Source: a bacterium (lineage in GTDB: Bacteria; Electryoneota; Electryoneia; Electryoneales; Electryoneaceae). From it: a stretch of DNA of 17,586 nucleotides. Shown piece by piece: positions 13,027-17,586 of the stretch. Position numbers and translations under genes: made by a program. The DNA lies in NCBI GenBank assembly GCA_014729955.1, contig WJJA01000284.1:1-17586 (forward strand), written 5' to 3'. Below the pieces are notes generated by a model. That model did no database searches and was not told the DNA's origin. It saw only the letters and a list, made by a program, of their open reading frames with translations. Each line of letters starts with the position of its first letter. The first letter of the stretch is position 1.

Positions 13027-13740
13027 TCAGGGCAGCTCGGTCACCCTCTCCCGGAAATCCTCCCTCGGCGGGGCGGGCGGGGTCTCTTTCGGATATCCGA
13101 GCGCCGGCAGCGCCACCACTGTATGGCCGCTTTTAGCCTGGAGAATCGGCTTGGCGGGAGGGACCGAACCGACCGTGAGCCACACACTCCCGATCCCTTT
13201 TTCCCAGGCCGCGAGTTGCATGTTCATCGCAGCGCCGGCGGTCGCTGCGAAATTCTGCTGTGTGCCGAGGATGTCGGCACCGGGCCGTGCGATCACAGCA
13301 ATCAGTTGCGCCGCACCTCCGAAATCATCCTTCAGTGAAAGCAGGCCGGGCCTGGCGGGTTCGGGCACTTTTCCCGAGTTCAGCAGCTCATCGATTTTCA
13401 ATTGCAGCATCTTCAGCAGCTTTGCCCGGCTTTCCGGCCCGACACGTGCGAATTCCCAGGGCTGCTCGTTGCGATGCGACGGTGCCCACATCGCCGCTTC
13501 AAGAAGCATGTTGATATCCTCTTCCGGGATCGGGCCGGATGTGAATGCACGAATCGTGCGACTTCCTTTGATCACCTCTATGACATCCCTTGCCGGCCTC
13601 GCTCTGTCGGTTGATGTGGTCGTACTACATCCGTAAACAACACAGCTACTCGCGCTTACACAAGTCGTACACGTGTGAAATCCCGGTCGGAAGGGGCGAA
13701 CAAGCTTGGTATTGTATTCCAGGATGCCGAGGATAATCAT
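13027..13740 (-). CDS. Nitroreductase family flavoprotein
   Basis: The recognisable domain matches FMN-dependent nitroreductases, which reduce nitro compounds, quinones or other acceptors with NAD(P)H. It begins with DVIEVIKGSRTIRAF, followed by EDINMLLEAAMWAPSHRNEQPWEF and a C-terminal GIGSVWLT/VVALPALGYPKE segment. The start is uncertain. The ATG at 13740 has a GAAGAGAG stretch nine bases upstream and gives 238 residues, but its first ~50 residues do not look like the family and their codons are not typical of neighbouring genes. A GTG at 13575 after AAGGG would give about 183 residues and nearly the normal start. If real, the extension contains four Cys in a C-x2-C-x6-C-x4-C pattern. The gene is divergent from the protease. 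Confidence 0.82.
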   Translation of the reverse strand: MIILGILEYNTKLVRPFRPGFHTCTTCVSASSCVVYGCSTTTSTDRARPARDVIEVIKGSRTIRAFTSGPIPEEDINMLLEAAMWAPSHRNEQPWEFARVGPESRAKLLKMLQLKIDELLNSGKVPEPARPGLLSLKDDFGGAAQLIAVIARPGADILGTQQNFAATAGAAMNMQLAAWEKGIGSVWLTVGSVPPAKPILQAKSGHTVVALPALGYPKETPPAPPREDFRERVTELP

Positions 13741-13869
13741 TGTCGGTAACTCTCTTCTTAACGACTGTCTCACGTGCTACAGTGACGATGATCACGAATA
13801 AGGCAGATTTGGATACTCTATCTTTTCCGTATGGGAAAACCATGCAAGTGACAGTCAGGGGAGTCAATC
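13741..13869. promoter_or_regulatory. Divergent promoter region, nitroreductase/protease
   Basis: About 130 bases separate the two divergent starts. A dyad TTTTCC-GTATG-GGAAAA (13823-13839) lies 31 bases before the protease ATG and could be an operator or leader hairpin. I found no confident sigma70 or sigma54 boxes; a GG/GC pair here has nine rather than ten bases between. Confidence 0.4.
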
Positions 13870-16800
13870 ATGAGCCGTTCGTATCACGGGACCGCCAGGG
13901 CCGGTCTCATCGCATTGTTTTTATTCGCAAGCGCCGCTGTATGGGCGGCGGAAACCAACCGTGAAGCGCTGCGCGAGTTGCAGAATCGCTTCGAAGCGCA
14001 GTGGCAGGCGAGGCAGGGACCGGTCTACCGGCAAATCCTCGCCGATCCGTCCAACCCGATGACCCTTCTTCACAACCAGCCGGATGCCGAGTTCATCGGT
14101 ATCGATCCGGTGACCGGCCGTCCGCTGGTCTACCATGTGCAGAATCTGAACGCCGCACGGACTCTTTCAACCGACAATGTCTGGCCCGGCGGAGGATTCG
14201 GGTATTCGTACAGCGGATCCGGTATTGCGGCCGGCGAACTGGCGGTTTGGGACGGCGGCGGTGTGCGCACCACGCACCAGGAGTTCCAGGGACGTGTGAC
14301 CCAGATGGACAACCCCGGTTCAACCCACTATCACGCCACCCATGTTGCGGGTACGATGATCGCGGGCGGCGTAAACACCAGCGCGAAGGGTATGAGCCAT
14401 GACGCTCCGCTGCACGCCTACGACTGGACCAGCGACGAGTCGGAGATGGCGTCCGCTGCCGCCGGCAACCTGCTGACATCGAACCATTCCTACGGCTTCA
14501 TCACAGGCTGGTACTACAATTCAGGCGCCGGCATGTGGTACTGGTACGGCGACCCGGACGTATCGGAAACTGAAGACTACAGTTTCGGCTACTACAGCTC
14601 CGGCAGCGCGGACTGGGACGAGATCGTCTACAATGCGCCCTACTACGTGATCGTGAAGAGCGCCGGCAATGACCGCAATGATGTGCCGGAAAACCAGCCG
14701 GTGCAGCATTATGTCTGGGACGGCGGGTGGACCCTGTCCAGCACTGTTCGCGACGCGGACGGCGGCGTTGACGGCTACGACTGCATCGGCGCGCGAGGTG
14801 TGTCGAAGAACGTGATCACCGTGGGCGCGGTTTACGATATCACCGCCGGCTACAGCAGCCCGAGCGACGTCGTCATGAGCAGCTTTTCCGGCTGGGGACC
14901 GACCGATGACGGTCGTATCAAGCCGGACCTGGTCGCCAACGGCGTATCTCTGACGTCCACCACGGATACGGGCGATAGTGACTATCTCACAATCAGCGGT
15001 ACATCGATGTCGTCGCCGAACCTGTCCGGATCGGTCGCGCTGGTGCAGGAAGCGTGGCAGGCGACGCACACCGGCGCGCCTCTCGCCGCGACCGTGAAGG
15101 CGATCCTGATCCAGACCGCCGACGAAGCGGGCAGTCATGAAGGGCCGGACTATGCGTTCGGCTGGGGTTTGATGAATACATTGCATGCCATCGATCTGGT
15201 CCACGACGATGCGAGCGGAGATGCCCAGGTTGAAGAAGCCGACCTGGCAAGCGGCGAGACCGATGAATACCTCTTCAGCGCGCCCGGCGGGCAGGATTTC
15301 CGTGCCACCATCTCCTGGACCGACCCCGCAGCCGTGCCGTTGACCAACAACGTCCTCAACAACACCACCCCGCGCCTGGTGAATGACCTGGACATTCTGC
15401 TGGTGAACGTGGACAGCCCGACGACAACCTATTCGCCCTACATCCTGAACGTGGCGAATCCCTCAGCGGCGGCGACCACCGGCGACAACGACGTGGACAA
15501 CGTGGAGCAGATCTATGTCGCCGACCTGCCCGCGGGGAACTATCGCCTCGAGGTGTCCCACGAGGGCACAATCACCGACGGGCCGCAGGATTACAGCCTC
15601 GCAATGCAGGGTATGGGTGAGAGTATCACGTTGAATCCACCGCAGAACCTGCAGGCGGACCATGACGGCACCGGCGAAATCACGCTCACCTGGCAGGCAC
15701 CCGCAACCGCCGGCTTCCTGGAAACCTTCAACGGTCCATCCGCATGGTTTGCCCGTTCCGATGCATCCGCCGTCGAGAACAGCCACGGTCGCATGATTCT
15801 GCGTCCCTCACGTTACAGCGACTTCACTGCCATGCGATACAGCGGGCGTATGTACGACGATGCCATCGTGGAGGCGGAATTCGGATTCACCTCGCCTGAG
15901 GATATTGCAGGTGTCACCGTGCGCGGGCAGGGAACGCTCGGTAAATCCTACCGAGGATACTGGGTCGCGATCAGCGCGAAAGGCTATTGGAGTGTACAGC
16001 GCCTGGAGGACGGCGAAGCAGTCGACTTGACCGGGTGGCGTGAACACGCGGCCGTGCATACCGGACCCGGGTCGTTCAATACCATGTCCGTGACCACGCG
16101 CGGCGATGAGCTGCATGTCTATATCAACGACGAGCATGCGGGCAGTGTGCGTGATGATCGCTATGCACGCGGGTACGCCGGCGTTGCCGCCGGTTTCGGC
16201 GCAGGAAAAGGCGAAGTACGCTGCTACTACACCGCTGTTTCCATGGACGACGAGCTGCTGCGCAAGACCTCGAATCATGAGGTAACAGCGGCCGTGAACC
16301 GTCGGACCGCGATGCGTCATGCCGCACGGTGCGACCTCCCGATGCGACACCGGCCCGGCAAGCTGAGCGAAGGCGTGATCCGGGCACGGAATGTCGATCC
16401 CTACACGCGTTTAGGCGATACACCCGGCGGTGACGAGCTGGACGAGTTCGAAAGCTACAATCTCTACCGCAACGGCACCCTGCTGGACAACACCACCAAT
16501 ACGAGCTATGTCGACAACCTCCCCGGTTACGGCACCTACGACTACGAGGTAACCGCGGTCTACACGGAAGGCGAGTCGGATCCGGAAGGGCCGATGTCTG
16601 TCACCTGGAACGCCCCCGTGGGTGACATCCTGTTGTTTGAGCCTGACCTTGTGCCGACTTCCGGCACGGAGATCCAGACGGTTCTGGAAGACCTTGGCTA
16701 CACGGTCGCGTACACCACCACCCTCGACGGTCTGACGCTGGACGATTACGACATGGTCTTCGTTTGCAGCGGCATGTATGAGGCCGGCAGTACCTATTTC

Positions 16801-17586
16801 TGGGAGGACGGCGGCACCGAGGAAACGATGTTGATCAATTACCTCGATGCCGACGGCAATCTCTACTTCGAGGGCGGAGATGTGTTCGGGTACAGCGGCG
16901 TCCGCCCCGACAACCTGCTGCCCTACTTCAATCTCACCGGTATCGCGGACGGCGGGTCGGACCTCTCCACCGTGGAGGGCGTTGCAGGTACCTTCACCGA
17001 ATCGGTGCAGATGACCTACGACGGCGTGAATTCCTGGGTTGACCATATCAACCCGGACACCGGCGCGGAACTGATCTGGAACAATCCGTCCGACGATCAA
17101 GGCTGCGGTGTGCTCTACGACGAAGGCGGCTATCGTACGGTCGCGGTCAGCTTCGAGGCGGGCATGCTGCTCGACGGCACGTTTCCATCGACACGTGAAC
17201 AATTCTTCCACCAGGTGGTCGATTTCTTCCAGAACGGCAGCACCGAAGCGGAAAGCCCCGATCCGTTCGCTCTGACCTCACCGGTCGACGGTACCGTGCT
17301 GACCGAGGATCTTGATGTCACCCTTTCATGGGAAACCACCACCGACCCGGAGCCGGGCGATGCGGTCACCTACAGCGTCTACACCTCCGACGTGCCGAAT
17401 CCCGGCGATCCCGGTACACCGGAAGCGTCCGGCCTGACCGGCAGCTCGCACACGATCACTCTGGAGGATGATCAGACGGTTTACTGGTCGGTGAAAGCAG
17501 TGGACGGCAACACCGGCGGCACCTGGGCGTCGAGCGGCTGGTGGGCGGTGTCGGCGGCGATTCCGGAATCCCCCGACGATTTCCAC
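13870..17586 (+). CDS. Secreted subtilisin-family (S8) serine protease with Fn3, LamG-like and GATase1-like domains, 3' truncated
   Basis: The frame is open from the ATG at 13870 to the window edge (1239 residues, no stop). GGGGAG lies seven bases upstream, and residues 1-26 form a signal peptide ending AVWA. The catalytic triad is Asp128 (VWDGGG), His158 (HATHVAGT) and Ser379 (SGTSMSSP), with Asn267 (SAGND) as the oxyanion residue. A beta-rich post-catalytic domain follows to about 585. A fibronectin type III domain begins near 590, is interrupted at about 613-852 by a LamG/concanavalin-like segment (from ETFNGPSAWF) with a basic tail, then resumes (FESYNLYRNGTLL). Residues about 916-1125 resemble a class I glutamine amidotransferase-like fold (DILLFEPD, YDMVFVCSGMY). 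A further Ig/Fn3-like domain runs to the edge. It is probably exported and cell-surface or extracellular; a C-terminal sorting signal would lie outside the window. Confidence 0.93.
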   Translation, partial: MSRSYHGTARAGLIALFLFASAAVWAAETNREALRELQNRFEAQWQARQGPVYRQILADPSNPMTLLHNQPDAEFIGIDPVTGRPLVYHVQNLNAARTLSTDNVWPGGGFGYSYSGSGIAAGELAVWDGGGVRTTHQEFQGRVTQMDNPGSTHYHATHVAGTMIAGGVNTSAKGMSHDAPLHAYDWTSDESEMASAAAGNLLTSNHSYGFITGWYYNSGAGMWYWYGDPDVSETEDYSFGYYSSGSADWDEIVYNAPYYVIVKSAGNDRNDVPENQPVQHYVWDGGWTLSSTVRDADGGVDGYDCIGARGVSKNVITVGAVYDITAGYSSPSDVVMSSFSGWGPTDDGRIKPDLVANGVSLTSTTDTGDSDYLTISGTSMSSPNLSGSVALVQEAWQATHTGAPLAATVKAILIQTADEAGSHEGPDYAFGWGLMNTLHAIDLVHDDASGDAQVEEADLASGETDEYLFSAPGGQDFRATISWTDPAAVPLTNNVLNNTTPRLVNDLDILLVNVDSPTTTYSPYILNVANPSAAATTGDNDVDNVEQIYVADLPAGNYRLEVSHEGTITDGPQDYSLAMQGMGESITLNPPQNLQADHDGTGEITLTWQAPATAGFLETFNGPSAWFARSDASAVENSHGRMILRPSRYSDFTAMRYSGRMYDDAIVEAEFGFTSPEDIAGVTVRGQGTLGKSYRGYWVAISAKGYWSVQRLEDGEAVDLTGWREHAAVHTGPGSFNTMSVTTRGDELHVYINDEHAGSVRDDRYARGYAGVAAGFGAGKGEVRCYYTAVSMDDELLRKTSNHEVTAAVNRRTAMRHAARCDLPMRHRPGKLSEGVIRARNVDPYTRLGDTPGGDELDEFESYNLYRNGTLLDNTTNTSYVDNLPGYGTYDYEVTAVYTEGESDPEGPMSVTWNAPVGDILLFEPDLVPTSGTEIQTVLEDLGYTVAYTTTLDGLTLDDYDMVFVCSGMYEAGSTYFWEDGGTEETMLINYLDADGNLYFEGGDVFGYSGVRPDNLLPYFNLTGIADGGSDLSTVEGVAGTFTESVQMTYDGVNSWVDHINPDTGAELIWNNPSDDQGCGVLYDEGGYRTVAVSFEAGMLLDGTFPSTREQFFHQVVDFFQNGSTEAESPDPFALTSPVDGTVLTEDLDVTLSWETTTDPEPGDAVTYSVYTSDVPNPGDPGTPEASGLTGSSHTITLEDDQTVYWSVKAVDGNTGGTWASSGWWAVSAAIPESPDDFH

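Noticed and set aside
13834..13846. Possible sigma54 promoter before the protease
   Set aside because: The GG and GC are nine bases apart, not ten, and the surrounding bases do not match the consensus.
1..17586. CRISPR array, tRNA or rRNA genes, transposase
   Set aside because: I saw no regularly spaced direct repeats, no cloverleaf with a T-arm, no rRNA-like segment and no transposase motif on either strand.

Overview
The window is a GC-rich bacterial chromosome segment built around anaerobic redox metabolism. Its long subtilase carries Fn3/Ig-like repeats in a style I associate with FCB-group bacteria, which also often have sulfhydrogenase-type and Hmc/Dsr-type genes. No rRNA or other phylogenetic marker is present, so this placement is only a guess.

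Layout. (1) Positions 1-2232, minus strand: a two-gene operon for a sulfhydrogenase-type electron-transfer pair (hydB Fe-S subunit, hydG FAD/NAD(P)H subunit). Its sigma70-like promoter overlaps a Rex- or CRP-like palindrome. A ~139-bp structured repeat abuts the 3' end and supplies the hydG stop codon. (2) 2770-4266, plus strand: an archaeal/eukaryal-type prolyl-tRNA synthetase, followed by a second repeat copy and a strong stem-loop terminator. (3) 4618-10623, minus strand: a five-gene operon for a membrane redox complex of the Dsr/Hmc family. In transcription order it encodes a NifX-like protein with a Cys-rich segment, a DsrK/HmcF-like CCG Fe-S protein, a NarI/DsrM-like cytochrome b, a DsrO/HmcB-like protein with four [4Fe-4S] sites, and an NrfD-type protein fused to a hexaheme cytochrome c. 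(4) 11026-13740, minus strand: an unknown lipoprotein, an exported MsrA and a nitroreductase, apparently separate units. (5) 13870 to the end, plus strand: a secreted subtilisin-family protease, cut by the window edge.

How the genes fit together. The five-gene operon encodes all the modules needed to link the membrane quinone pool, periplasmic multiheme electron transfer and a cytoplasmic disulfide-type reaction. HydBG could feed or drain NAD(P)H and ferredoxin-level electrons. No dsrAB, apr, sat or hydrogenase catalytic subunit is in the window, so the terminal donor and acceptor are not visible.

Most noteworthy: (a) the two repeat copies differ by a compensatory base-pair change, two stem-improving changes and an exactly inverted hairpin tip, which suggests a structured element; (b) a helically phased, mirror-symmetric array of GTTGC half-sites lies about 90-165 bp upstream of a sigma54-like promoter for the redox operon, the expected geometry for an enhancer-binding protein; (c) the NrfD part carries an eleventh membrane segment and six CxxCH motifs; (d) a LamG-like domain interrupts a fibronectin type III domain in the protease.
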